Assembly: GCA_039111635.1 (NCBI GenBank)
Contig: JBCAQO010000101.1
Span: 1-29,218, forward strand
Length of the DNA: 29,218 nucleotides
Reading direction: 5' to 3'
Origin: Heterobasidion occidentale
Lineage: Eukaryota; Basidiomycota; Agaricomycetes; Russulales; Bondarzewiaceae
The notes below the pieces were generated by a model. The model saw only the letters and a program-made list of their open reading frames with translations. It had not been told where the DNA came from and made no database searches. The position numbers and the translations under genes were made by a program. Shown here in pieces: positions 19,491 to 29,141 of this stretch (positions within the stretch are counted from its first letter, which is position 1; every line of letters starts with the position of its first letter).

Positions 19491-21290
19491 TACGCTTGCT
19501 TTTTGTCTTCGCAGGCCGCCAATTTACATTCCCGCAGGTTTCCCTACATCTTTCGCTTCTCCGCATCTCTCCCCCATTTCGCGTTTCTCGTCACCCTCGC
19601 ATCCGATTCCTCCTTTATCCTTATCAGATGCCTTGACCATCTCCATCAAAGCATTCTTATACACTCAAAGACTGTCTTCTGTATAAGGTTACACGGAGAC
19701 TAGTCAAATCACGAGAACGTCTGCCGCACACGTCCACTTCATCCGCTCAAATCGATCACGCTCTGAGGGGAGTTCGACACGCAAGCCTGTTGCACATCAA
19801 GATCTAGTAGTCGCTATTGTAGGATGCCGAGAGGAGACTCGAGGAGGGCCTCGGGAAGGATTGGCGGAGGAGACATTCAGGATAGCTGGTACGCTTCTCC
19901 TATCGACTTGCCTGCGCTTTCCTGACTTGATGTGCCAGTTCTTCTTGACATCATGACCTCGCACGATCCGCTACCGGTACCAACATTCAAGTCACCGATA
20001 TCCATCCACCAACCAGATCGATGCCGTTCATCGCTCGACCATCGCAATCTTTCTGCATTCTCTGACTTCAACATTTCCACGTCTGCTCCAGTCTCGCATT
20101 GCACTCCCAGATCATGAAAGTCATTCTGTGCGTGTCCAGGCGTCAGGTACTATGTTTTCGAATCTATTGGACACGCGTTTCATACCACACCGCAAATGTT
20201 TCTCATCATACCACTTTCTTCATCCCCACTTCATTTGGAAGATCAGTCACCATATGTCGAGGCTAGAGCTCATCGCCTTCCCGCACGACACAACTCGTCC
20301 GTCTCATATACGACTGCCAGTGACGCTGCAGGAGCTCACATACATTGTGGGTGACTACACCCCAATCCACTTCGTTCAACTGTGCGATATCGCAAGCTAG
20401 GCATGCACGCGGTAGTCGTAAGGTGTGTGGTTGTTCTACGGCCAAATCGTCGATGCGATGCCTCAACCGTCTTCCATCATGACGCTGTCCTTCACGTCCA
20501 CCGCTTTCCTCGCGAATCTCCTCCACACCTGCCTGTTCTGAATGCAAGGGAAGATATATCAAGGGTGCGTGCCTGCGCCTGACACTCAAGCTGGCCGACA
20601 ACCAGACCAGGGAGCTACATACAAGCCACCTCACTCATCTAACTCGCATTACAATCCGTCTCTATGCTCAGCTCTGACTCTATCTCGTTCAGCATTGATA
20701 TGAAGTGACGAGAGCGGATGGGCTCGACGTCGACACCGCCTCTGGCTGGTTGTGTGCGGTAACTATGACTGTGCGTGCGATGCCTATCCCTCTAGTGCCG
20801 ATCCTGCATACTCATCCATGCATTCATAGTCAAAATTAAGTTGAACTGAGCAGAGATGACAGTAGTCCATGCGGCGAGGTGAGTATCGCACGACTCCCGT
20901 TGGACCCCTCTGACTCGTTTTTTGTATCGACACATCTATGCAACGAAGCGGTCGTAAAAGGGTCTACGATCTCAATGTCAGCAGCGCAGCTCTCATTTCC
21001 AAGAGCCGATAGAAACAGGATTCGGTCCTGCCGATACAGATCCGAGATGCGCGTGGAGCAAAGGTGGGTCCTTGTCGTACTTGAGAGTGGTCATCGATGA
21101 CGATGCCGCCGGGGATACCAGTGCTGCGTCCCTGGCTGTTTGATCGTGAGAAAGAGACGCAGGCCTCTAAGTCCTCCCTAACCATCCTTATATATTCCTC
21201 CGCAGCACCTTCGATCGAGCCTGTCATCTTGCGAAAGCAGACGCAGTGGGTCCAGTCGATGGCTGGCGAGCAGACGGATGCGTGGTGATC
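19490..21290. repeat. Block-repeat region in the right arm, paralogous to the flank
   Basis: Blocks in order are: 19200-19330 (ccctaacc and cgacgtcgcctacgttta), 19485-19620, 19760-20000 (gagttcgacacgcaagcctg), 20250-20400, 20395-20620 (ctaggcatgcacgcggtag), 20690-20890 (gcggatgggctcgacgtc) and 21020-21080. Each has a diverged counterpart in 25440-28330 in the same order. Counterparts differ by indels that are not multiples of three, so most of the region is not conserved as protein. Confidence 0.7.
20254..20400 (+). CDS. Exon-like ORF within the block repeat, 48 aa
   Basis: From ATG 20254 the frame reads MSRLELIAFPHDTTRPSHIR and then LTYIVGDYTPIHFVQLCDIAS before TAG. Its left-arm copy (4397-4543, minus) has a few substitutions but stays open. 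The diverged flank copy near 26280-26390 keeps LISFPHDT and then departs, with a cag/gtgata splice-like site. Probably one exon of an old, unidentified gene family. Confidence 0.35.
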   Translation: MSRLELIAFPHDTTRPSHIRLPVTLQELTYIVGDYTPIHFVQLCDIAS

Positions 21291-21591
21291 TTCTCTGCCC
21301 ACGCGTTCAAGATCAGACCTATATCTTCCCCCTCTTGTCCTATTTCGGTGCATATATGCAGCATCCCAAGCAGGAGGAGTGACGCCGCGGGCTTGTGCGC
21401 AACACACGGCAACTAGCGGCCCGATCTGCGCCCGTCTGTCTCATCCTCCGCCCTCCGCCGGTGCTCTCGCTGGCCGTCGGCCGTGCGGATCCCGCCCTTG
21501 TCTGGGTTCGCGACACGACGATCGGCGCCTCGGGTTCCGCTTCCGGAGCGGATCCTCGTCGAGAGCGTGGCTGCTGGTTCGAGCTGGGAGA

Positions 21592-21610
21592 CGGCTATAT
21601 AGCCCGAGCC
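21592..21610 (+). promoter_or_regulatory. Possible TATA box in GC-rich block
   Basis: The motif ctatatag stands out in a GC-rich context. It lies about 35 nt upstream of the ATG at 21633, a spacing common for fungal core promoters. The same motif, unchanged, is in the left arm near 3195-3202. Because ctatatag is self-complementary it gives no strand by itself; the plus orientation is chosen only because an ATG with an open frame follows. Confidence 0.35.
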
Positions 21611-21632
21611 TCTCCCGTCCCTCGAGTCTGTC

Positions 21633-21942
21633 CATGGCCCCGCGTCGGCCCTGGGATCATCGCATCCCGTTCATTCTGGCCTCCGTCGTACGTCCCGCGT
21701 TTAACCCGTCCCCAACCACTCTTCTGCTGTCTTCATCGCGCGATCTGTGGTCTCTGAGTGTATCGCGTCGTGCGGTCTTTGTCGGTGAGACTATGGATAT
21801 ACGTAGGATCCAGCCCTCTTCGCGTACTATCATTCTGTCCCGCTGTCGGGATCTCCCTTGGTGCTCTGAGAACCCCTACCGGTTTGCGCCATGCAGTCTC
21901 CATCTCCAGAGGCGAGGAATTTGCGAGACTGCGGGTACCTGA
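21633..21942 (+). CDS. Candidate small ORF downstream of TATA motif
   Basis: Starting at the ATG at 21633 the frame is open for 103 codons and begins MAPRRPWDHRIPFILASVV. It ends at TGA 21942. The frame continues open upstream to 21379 without an ATG that is better placed. Composition is rich in Ser, Arg and Pro and no family was recognised. The opposite strand is open over most of the same bases, so this may be only a by-product of high GC. An intron starting at gtcgtacg after ILAS is possible. The left-arm copy is at about 2854-3163 on the minus strand and matches closely. Confidence 0.22.
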
Positions 21943-22462
21943 CGTGCGCGACGGGGACTCTCGTTTGTCTCGTTGGCATAGCGTCCCTCCGCTGCCCTTG
22001 CGGACTCTTCTCGTCTCCCCCACTGCGACCGCATGATCCACATCCAACATTCCCACTCCCCACTCCCTAGCGCAGCTGTCCTGCTTTGAGCCACAGACGC
22101 GAGCGCTCTGCATCGCTCACGGCCTAGTCACTATTCCTGGCCTCGAGCTATCTCGTGAAGCGCCCGGCGATCGCATTGTTGCTGTCTTTCGGGCCAGCCT
22201 GGTCACTGACATCTGCTCTTCCTCTTTTCGTCGAGACAGATGTCAGCGGTGAGCGCGCGGTTTCCGCCTTGCGGCAGGTTTTGAAAGCATGACGTCGCCT
22301 TGTACGCTGGTTATATGCGTGCTTTGAGGTCAGCTTTCGCTCGCTTGACTCTGTATATGGTTGCTGAAGACGCGGGGGTTGGGCTCTGTAGCTGGTGATG
22401 CATGGCTAAGTGACGATCCGAAAGAACAGTCCTAGATGGTTGCGTGTATACGATGCTCATAG

Positions 22463-23624
22463 TCCGGCCTTGAATTCTTCGAATTGGATGAGGTCAAGTG
22501 CGTGTGGTGAGCGCCTCGAGCATCGTCAAGCTGCAACCGAGAAGAATGGGCCGCTCAGGGGCGAATATTTGCTGCATGTGAAGCTACCGGAATTCACGGC
22601 GTCCGGCGGTACTATGAGCAAGCAGCTGTGGAGCCCGACGCGCTAAATGACTTGGAGGCAACGTGAGCGACAACCTCGAAGCCACGAATCGCGTGCGTGA
22701 CCACGAACCTGGTGACCCGTAGATCTCTTTGCGATGCCGCGTCTTTGGTAGTGAGATCAAGGTGCGTGGACATGTGTCCTGTTCGTGAGTGCGCGCCTCT
22801 GAGGAAACGGCGGATGCGCCTTGAACCGCACTTCACGCGGGCCTTCCTGTGGCGTTAACGGCATGAAGGTGTGGTGCATGCGCGACAGATGAAGTGGTGA
22901 GTGTCCTTGCAGGTGAAGGGTGTGCCCACCTCGAAATGAGACCAGGACGGTTCCCAAGGGGACCTGTGGAGGAACGGAGACGGTGTGCGCGAGAAGAAGC
23001 AATTGTCAAGAACAAAAGACGTGTACTTGAGCGCTTGAGCCTCTGCACCGCCCTTTAGTTTCAGCGCAGCCCTCACACTGGGCGCTGGACACTTGCTAGA
23101 GTAGCTTGGACCGCGCCACGTCGGGAAATACGTTCCATCCACTTGAAGCGCTATCGTAAGAGTGAGATCTCAACCGAATGGTATCTGTTGTCCTCATTCG
23201 GCTTTCCCCACTGAAACCTTGCACCGAACCGCTCTGTTATGCCAGGTTATCAGCCGCTCCTCGACCGCAATATATATTACAATCACCGCCTTGCCCGCCT
23301 CTGTTCTTGGACAACAGGGAGACGAGAAGAGTTCCTTGTATGTCCCTTATCCCTGTGCTCGTTCGAAGACGAATGGAATCGCTACGGCTGATCTCTCACT
23401 AACATTGTGCCGCCTTCCAGGTCGCAGATACATGTCTCACGTTGAGTGTGCGCACAGTATTGACAAGGTGAGTCCTTTGTCAATCATCTTGTTCACAGGG
23501 TCAAAGATTCGGCATTACTCGTGGTGGTTTATTGTTGCGCTTATGTATCGCCACTATGTGGCCTTTTTCGCAGTGGTCGCCACCCAATGTTGACACTAGA
23601 GAGAGGCGTGGGCCTACCGAATGA
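22463..23624 (+). CDS. Candidate multi-exon gene, product unknown
   Basis: A chain of short open segments on this strand joins in phase through GT-AG introns: 22463-22492, 22559-22662, 22723-22761, 22869-22896, 22946-23020, 23065-23155 and from 23246 onward. The segments read for example LEFFELDE, GRIFAACEATGIHGVRRYYE, CGACATDEV, GDLWRNGDGVREKK and YQPLLDRNIYYNHRLARL. Later donor gtatgt near 23338 with branch ctaac and acceptor ccag near 23421, and gtgagt at 23469, suggest more exons; the last could end about 23624. The 5' start was not found. The opposite strand is also open for 95 codons (22855-23142), so chance fitting of small introns is possible. The product was not recognised. It lies about 70 nt upstream of the six-exon gene, in the same direction. 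Confidence 0.35.
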
Positions 23625-23693
23625 TATTTAAACTCGATAGGGTTCGCCTCCAGTGTTCATCCTCTCCTTTCCGACCTTCACCACTCCAGCACA

Positions 23694-24786
23694 ATGAGCA
23701 TGCAAACCTCGACCCCACATTCGTCCCGCGATCCTCGCTTATATATCGATATGATCCAACGGGTAACGGCGGATTATCCAAATTGGGACCCGCTGAAGAA
23801 GATACAAGTAATGTGTTGATCGCTCCTGCAGTTGCCAACACAGTTGACCGTATTTTATTTGATCAAGGTGGGAGACTATGGAACCGTCAATGAGGATACG
23901 GGCGAGCTTGACATCGAGGGCAACGTTTATAACGACTTTCCTGATCAGAAGGAACTCAACCCGCCAATCGTAGGGAAGCCCGAGGACTCGTACGTAGTAA
24001 ACTCGAAAGATGTGGCACGAAACGAACTCGATCCAAAGTCAGATCTGTGAGTCCTTTGCGTTCGCAAATAAGGGAGCGGAACTCATCTGTGCACTACTAG
24101 GGACGTGCCTAGCCTCGCAGAGGCGTCCATCAAAGGCGAATGGGAGTTTCACGGTATCCATAATGCCCTTCTCGTGATGCATCGCCCGCAGACGACGAGC
24201 ATTCCAACGGAGTTACTCGACTATTTGAAGAGCGACTTCAAGTGGAGGAACAAGTCTGTCGTAACAAGCCTATACGCGTGCTCTGGGTACTTCTTCTTCC
24301 TTTCCAAAGGAGGTGGGTGTGTGGCATTTCGGAAACTATACTCAACTAATGTGTTCTTTCCCAGAGAAAGACACTCTCAAGCTCGCTTTGCGCACTAAAG
24401 ATGTTGATGGCAACGCCAGCACCGGATGGTGGCAGAAACACGACACGGGTATACACAAGTCAGGCTTCAACCCAGATGGACACCCTATCTTCATTCCGCT
24501 GTTTAATCTCAAAAAGCTGCCTACGGCATGCAGATGTGATGGCTGTTGTTTCGGACCTGATCGGTGAGATTCGTGATTGATATGTGAGGTGGCGCATAAT
24601 TGACTATGATAATCTTCCTTCGAACCTCTAAATCCGAATAGGTGGTATAACACGGGCACGCCCTGGTACCCACTCGACGTAGATGGAGAGGCCTGGGTGG
24701 ATTGCGTCAGCATATCTCCATCTTTTTTGTGACAATGCCATCTGACATTCCCTACACAGGTGTTCGACTTCGAGTCTGAGGAGTAG
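23694..24786 (+). CDS. Conserved agaricomycete protein of unknown function, 6 exons, 264 aa
   Basis: Exons are 23694-23807, 23868-24046, 24101-24312, 24365-24563, 24642-24705 and 24760-24786. The five introns are 60, 54, 52, 78 and 54 nt, all GT-AG, and phases join without a stop. The start is the ATG at 23694. Visible features are RDPRLYIDM near residue 12, then VGDYGTVNEDTGELDIEGN at about 39-57, ASIKGEWEF, a hydrophobic YACSGYFFFLS stretch, GWWQKHDTGIH, a Cys-rich CRCDGCC and an acidic C-terminus FDFESEE. The order resembles an uncharacterised agaricomycete family with a GDYG..TGE..GNIY N-terminal motif and a P..LD.DG acidic tail; this is recollection, not a search. The last intron (gtcagc...acacag, branch ctgac) has a weak donor. 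Without it the protein would stop at 24732, but the acidic ending fits the family better. No signal peptide or clear membrane segment is seen. Function is unknown. Confidence 0.8.
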
Positions 24787-25040
24787 ATAGGAGAAGTGTT
24801 AAAGGCTCGACCAAGGGCGGTGAGGAATCACACGATGAATAGTCACACCTGCTTGTGGATTTGACGGCAGCTTATGGCGGCCTGCATCAGTTTTGTACAA
24901 TATGTATAGTGTCAAACATCAATCCGACCCTCAAGCTTGACTTCTAGGGCTGTTCGGCTACTGGAACCGAAGGAGAATGTGACCAGACCTGCCGACACAG
25001 ATCCGACGTGCGCGCAGAACGAAGGTAGGTCCACGTCGTA
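24787..25040 (+). other. 3' flank of the six-exon gene and first base outside the visible palindrome
   Basis: After the stop at 24786 the arm match continues only to 24797, limited by the window edge. The AT-rich stretch around 24890-24920 (ttttgtacaatatgtatag) looks like a fungal cleavage and polyadenylation region for the upstream gene; this is inference. From about 24985 to 25050 the sequence resembles right-arm 21025-21080 (tgccgatacagatccg / tccttgtcgtac), the first of several diverged repeats in this flank. No gene was recognised. Confidence 0.5.
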
Positions 25041-25041
25041 C

Positions 25042-25341
25042 CTAAAATTGCCTGTTAGTATCAAGGCCAGTCAAACACTGTGACTCGTAAAATTCCACCT
25101 TGACCCGGGATAGATTCGGAGAAGATGGTCCGTAAGCAAGACACCGCACTCTCGCGTCGACTGTCTTCGTCGTATACGGCTGTGAGACATTCGTGACAGT
25201 TTGAGGATCGTAGAGGACGAGTGCATGTGAAGAAGAGACACTCGTTGAAGTCGCCGCCAAGAAAGGTGGCGCGTGCAGGTTGGAATTTTCGAAAGTCCTC
25301 CCGGAATGCATAACATTTATCCAGACCCGCCGAGTTGCCAA
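25042..25341 (-). CDS. Candidate ORF of unknown function in the flank
   Basis: A 99-codon frame beginning at TTG (first ATG at residue 11) with protein-like stretches ALVLYDPQTVTNVSQPYTTK and LSRVKVEFYESQCLTGLD, ending at TAG. Another frame on the same strand is open for 159 codons over 25061-25540. The segment lies between two diverged repeat blocks and has no counterpart in the palindrome arms that was recognised. Confidence 0.25.
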   Translation of the reverse strand: MATRRVWINVMHSGRTFENSNLHAPPFLAATSTSVSSSHALVLYDPQTVTNVSQPYTTKTVDARVRCLAYGPSSPNLSRVKVEFYESQCLTGLDTNRQF

Positions 25342-25439
25342 ATAAATTTCCCGCAGAGCTGCGTAGACTACCTATAACGGGAACGATTTCCCGAAGGCGG
25401 ACTCGTTGATCGGCCGTCGAGGTGGTCGGAGCCAAGGCG

Positions 25440-27110
25440 GGCAGTTGGACCCTAACCCTGCCGTCAAGCGCGCCCACCTCTGCTTGTCGTGACGACGCCC
25501 ACGTTTGGGACAGGCCATGGAGCCAAATTATCACACGCAAGCTTCATTCAAGAAGGCCGCGCATGAGGCGCTTTGACGGCCAACAACAAGCAGGAGAAGA
25601 GGAAGGGCTCTGGAATCGGGTTCTGCAGCCGACGGTACGCTCTGCTTTCTATCTTCGCAGCCGCCCATCCGCATTCCCACTATTTCCCCTGCATCTTTCA
25701 CTGGCCCGGATATCTATCCCCCATCCCACCCTCACGTCCGCTTCCCTTTTTCACTTGTCCAACGCACTTCGTCTTAGTTGCGTAGACAAGCCCGCCGCCT
25801 GCTTCGCCGCATCCAGTCATTGCAAACCACGCGCTCTCTCTGAGGCGAGTTCGACACACGAACGTGTTGCATACCCTCGAGATTCGGTGGTCGCTACTCT
25901 AGGACGCCGAAGAGAGACTCAAGGAGGGCTTCGGCAAGGGTTGGCGGAGGAGACAGCGAGAACACCTGGTCCACTTCCTTGCGCTTCCCCGACTCGATGT
26001 GCCAGCTCTTCTTCAGCAGCATCAGCCTCGCACGATCCATGATCTGCCAGATCCATACACGAATCACATTGACACCTATCATTGACCGACCTTTCCATGT
26101 CCCTCACAACGACCATCGTTCTGGACTCAGCCTCTTCACATGTTGCCCAGTCCCAAGCATGAACGTTACTCTGTGGGCATAGGCGATGCGTTTCAAATCG
26201 ATCGGACATCACGCGTCCTACACTACTCCGCGTACGTTGCTCATCAAACCACTTTCTCCAGCTTCACTTCGTCACGATGGTCAGACACCATCCGCTCAGG
26301 CTAAAACTTATCTCCTTCCCGCACGACACGTACGTCCATCTCAGACATAACTCCCGATGCCGCCGCAAGAGCGCACATACATCTCAGGTGATATGCACTC
26401 TAAAAATCTGTGTGACTATGTGGTATAGTAAGCTAGGTATGCACGCGATAGTTGTAAGCTGAGTCGTTGGCCTATGGCCGAATCATTGATACCATTTCTC
26501 AACCGTCTTCCGTTGTAGCGCAGTCCTTCTCACCCAACAGCGTTCTTCGTGAATGCCTTTCAACCCGCCTATTCTAGATGCAAGGGAGGATCAACCAAGG
26601 GCGCGCGCCTGTGATTGAGTTCAAGCCGACAATCAAGCCAGCGGACTCTCTGTCGACCGTCTCGACGAGTCTTCCCACTCTTCTAGGTTGCAGTGCAATC
26701 CTGATTCGCACTCGATTCTGTTTCAATATCCGACCTCGACACCGAGACTGGCTGTATGTTCGCGTTGTCATGCAGTGTGCGAATGAGGTGCGCTCGTCTG
26801 GGCCAATCGCGCATATGCCCAAGCATATACACAAGGTCAAATCCGGAGATGAGCTCGTCTACAATACGCGCGCCGCACGTAATATCGTACGGTGCTCGTT
26901 GCATGGTGCAGAAGACGCTGATGCGCACAGTTCCTGCTTCACCTCTTGTCCGTAGATGGCTCTCGTCGAATCAGCATCGACAAGTTTGGCCTATGTCTTG
27001 GTCGGACCTTGTTGTTCAGCCGCTGTTTCGATTGGGTGCGTTGGACGAAGTCGGGTCCTTGTCACTTTTGAAACTACCTGTCGATTTTGAACCCACTGGT
27101 GATGCAAGTG
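25440..27110. repeat. Diverged flank copy 1 of the block-repeat region
   Basis: It aligns block by block with right-arm 19200-21080: ccctaaccct (25450), ctgcttgtcgtgacgacgcc (25480), ggtacgct...cttcgcag (25634), gagttcgacacacgaacgtg (25848), ctcgcacgatccat (26028), agctaggtatgcacgcgata (26431) and gtcgggtccttgtcact (27050). Overall the copies look well diverged, far more than the two palindrome arms are from each other. No intact gene was assembled. Confidence 0.7.
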
Positions 27111-27323
27111 TTTGAGCTGTTCAATCACGAGAAATACACGCAGGTAAGCGTTCCTCTGGATTTCTTGACTGGTCCAATTTCGAACTGGACTATGATGCAG
27201 GAAAGTGCCAACTTAGTCCAGGGCACGCCTTTTGTGCGCCCTGAGTGGTGGACATGCAGAATTCGAGTATTGTGGTATGTGTCGAAAAAGACAGAGGAAA
27301 TCGCACTCTGTCACCCTCGGCAG
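27102..27323 (+). CDS. Candidate spliced exons in flank, product unknown
   Basis: Exon 27102-27143 reads MQVFELFNHEKYTQ, then a 57-nt intron (27144-27200, gtaagc...gatgcag). Exon 27201-27274 reads ESANLVQGTPFVRPEWWTCR and onward, followed by donor gtatgt and an acceptor at 27323. The diverged neighbour copy at about 28310-28480 has ggccag instead of the first donor, so splicing there would fail. The true start may lie further upstream. No family was recognised. Confidence 0.4.
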
Positions 27324-27379
27324 TACCCCTCGCGTTCATCATCTACAGCCCGTAATGAACAAACGGCACCCATCGTGAG

Positions 27380-28480
27380 AAAGATTTATCACCTAAACAT
27401 GCACCCTCATCACACCATTGCCTTCACTCCTCCAACGAACAGACAACATACATCGACGCCAGAGCGTCCCGCCTTTTCCCACGGCACAACTTGCTCATTG
27501 CACATACGGCCCCCGGTGATGTAAAGCATCATGAGCGGTACATATTCCAATCTACTCGACTGTCTAAGATCACAAGCTAGATACAAACACGATATCCGCG
27601 AGGTGAGTCTTCGTTCAATCGTACATTCCTGGGGCCGGATCATCGATATCATGCATCAACTAACCTCTATCTCAGCGATGTCGCTCACGTCTACCAACTC
27701 CCCTCGCGAATCTTTTCCACACCCCGCCCGTTCTCGATGCAAAGAAGAATACATCAAGGGTGCGCGCCTGTACTTGGGCTCAAGCCGGCTGACAAACATC
27801 CCAGCGAGCTCGCTACCGAGTCCTGACTTTCTGGACGAGTCCTCCCATTCATTCGGCTGGCAGTGCGATTTCTCCCTGCACCCGATTTTGACTCGGTCAC
27901 ATTGAACGATGGGGTGAATTGATGAGGCGGATGGGCTCGACGTCTGCACTGCCTTCGGTTGTACGAGTGCCTGCTGTGCGAACACAGTACGTTCGTTCAT
28001 CTCCTATCACGCATATGCTATGATCAAGAATCAGTGTTGAGGTGAACAGAGCATGCGGCAAGGCGAGTATCGTACGCATTTCAGAGAATGGTGCGGAAGG
28101 CGGATTGCATCACACAGGATCTCTTTTGCAGGCTCTTGCGTCGCTTATCCAGAGCAAAGTGGTCGGGGGATCCGAAATTCGGTGCCGAAGACACAGCCCT
28201 CAAGTCGAAACAGATGCTAACAAAAAAATCCGACCAATTGGCCAGACCAGCCGGCGCGGAGGCGAAAGTAGGTCCTAGTCGTACTTGAAACCGCTTGTCG
28301 ATGTTCGGTCATCGGTGATGCGACTGCTTAAGTCGTTTTATCACAGAAAGAAACGCCGCGGGCCAGTGTCCCGCTGCATTCCCCGACTGGTCCAATTTGA
28401 ACTGGAAATAGGAAATTCAATATCTCATGGGGCATACTATTTTGCGTGACTTGTGGTGGAGATGCAGTCACGTTTATTAT
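27380..28480. repeat. Diverged flank copy 2 of the block-repeat region
   Basis: Counterparts include ttcccacggcacaact (27475), ctcgcgaatcttttccacac (27704) followed by gatgcaaagaagaatacatc, gcggatgggctcgacgtctg (27929), gcatgcggcaaggcgagtat (28051), gtaggtcctagtcgtac (28265) and ccccgactggtccaatttga (28380). It lies roughly 1.2 kb after copy 1 features such as 27050. Frames are interrupted throughout. Confidence 0.65.
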
Positions 28481-28772
28481 CCTCGTCCGCGAGGCGGGAA
28501 GCATATGCTCAAAATGAAATTAACGCAATCTGGCGCCATATACTACGTCGCGAGAACATGTCTCATGCCGCACTCTTGAGCCCTTCAGCTTCAGAGATTT
28601 CGTTCTGTCATCGTCATCCCCGCCATCGATCGTCTTTGTACCCACTCCTGCTCGGGTTTATGATGCCTGGAACTATGTGCTGTGAATTCTAGATCTCGTC
28701 TGATCGATTGAGCGATTCACAGTCCGCTCGCGCAGGGCTGCTTGGCGGTGTTTGGTCGACACGCCCCCGGGC
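28481..28772. other. Stretch without recognised gene before the miniature transposon
   Basis: A 79-codon frame (28453-28692) overlaps it but has no recognisable feature. Nothing else was seen. Confidence 0.4.
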
Positions 28773-28774
28773 TA

Positions 28775-29139
28775 CAGTGACTTGCATATCATTCTGCAGG
28801 TCGGGCTCCCGTAGGTTTTGTTTGTCTTAGCCAAATACGTGACATTTGGCGCCCATTCGGCTGTCACCCCGGACTGCCCGTGCTTCTTTCAAACATTCGT
28901 CTCACGTCGCCCGCGCTCTGCTCTGCACGCCAACACTGGCCTATTCCCTCAAATGCTCTGTCGTGACACTGGCCATGTTTAGTGTTGCAATCAATGTGTA
29001 TTTGGATACATCATTGATTGCACAGAATCCAGCGGAGCCACGAGCACCTACTGACATCATATGTGACTGGCCGTGACTATTTGGCTACTACAAACAAAAA
29101 CTATGAGAGTCGACCTGCAGAATGATATGCAAGTCACTG
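28775..29139. mobile_element. Tc1/mariner-type miniature inverted-repeat transposon, 365 bp
   Basis: The ends are exact inverted repeats over 29 bp: cagtgacttgcatatcattc onward to 28803, and its complement at 29111-29139. Similarity continues inward, with gaps, to about 75 bp (both ends have tttttgtttgt or ttttgtttgt and tagccaaata). The element is flanked on both sides by TA (28773-28774 and 29140-29141), the target duplication of the Tc1/mariner/pogo superfamily, and starts with CAGTG as many of these do. About 215 bp of interior has no transposase, so it is non-autonomous and would need a transposase supplied from elsewhere. Confidence 0.92.
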
Positions 29140-29141
29140 TA

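Larger units (their letters stand above)
12389..24797. repeat. Right arm of giant palindrome
   Basis: Reverse complement of the left arm. The match can be followed to 24797, where the partner runs off the window at base 1, so this is a minimum end. The right arm usually carries the longer homopolymer and the open reading frame. It also has a 9-nt in-frame insertion near 19605 relative to the left arm. Gene content is the same as in the left arm in opposite order and orientation. Confidence 0.97.

Noticed and set aside
24643..24732. Stop at 24732 as the end of the six-exon gene
   Set aside because: A 54-nt intron with a ctgac branch site and cacag acceptor gives an acidic C-terminus that suits the family better. 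The shorter form remains possible.
1..24797. Palindrome as the inverted repeats of an organelle genome or linear plasmid
   Set aside because: Base composition and short spliceosomal introns indicate nuclear DNA, and no organelle or plasmid polymerase genes are visible.
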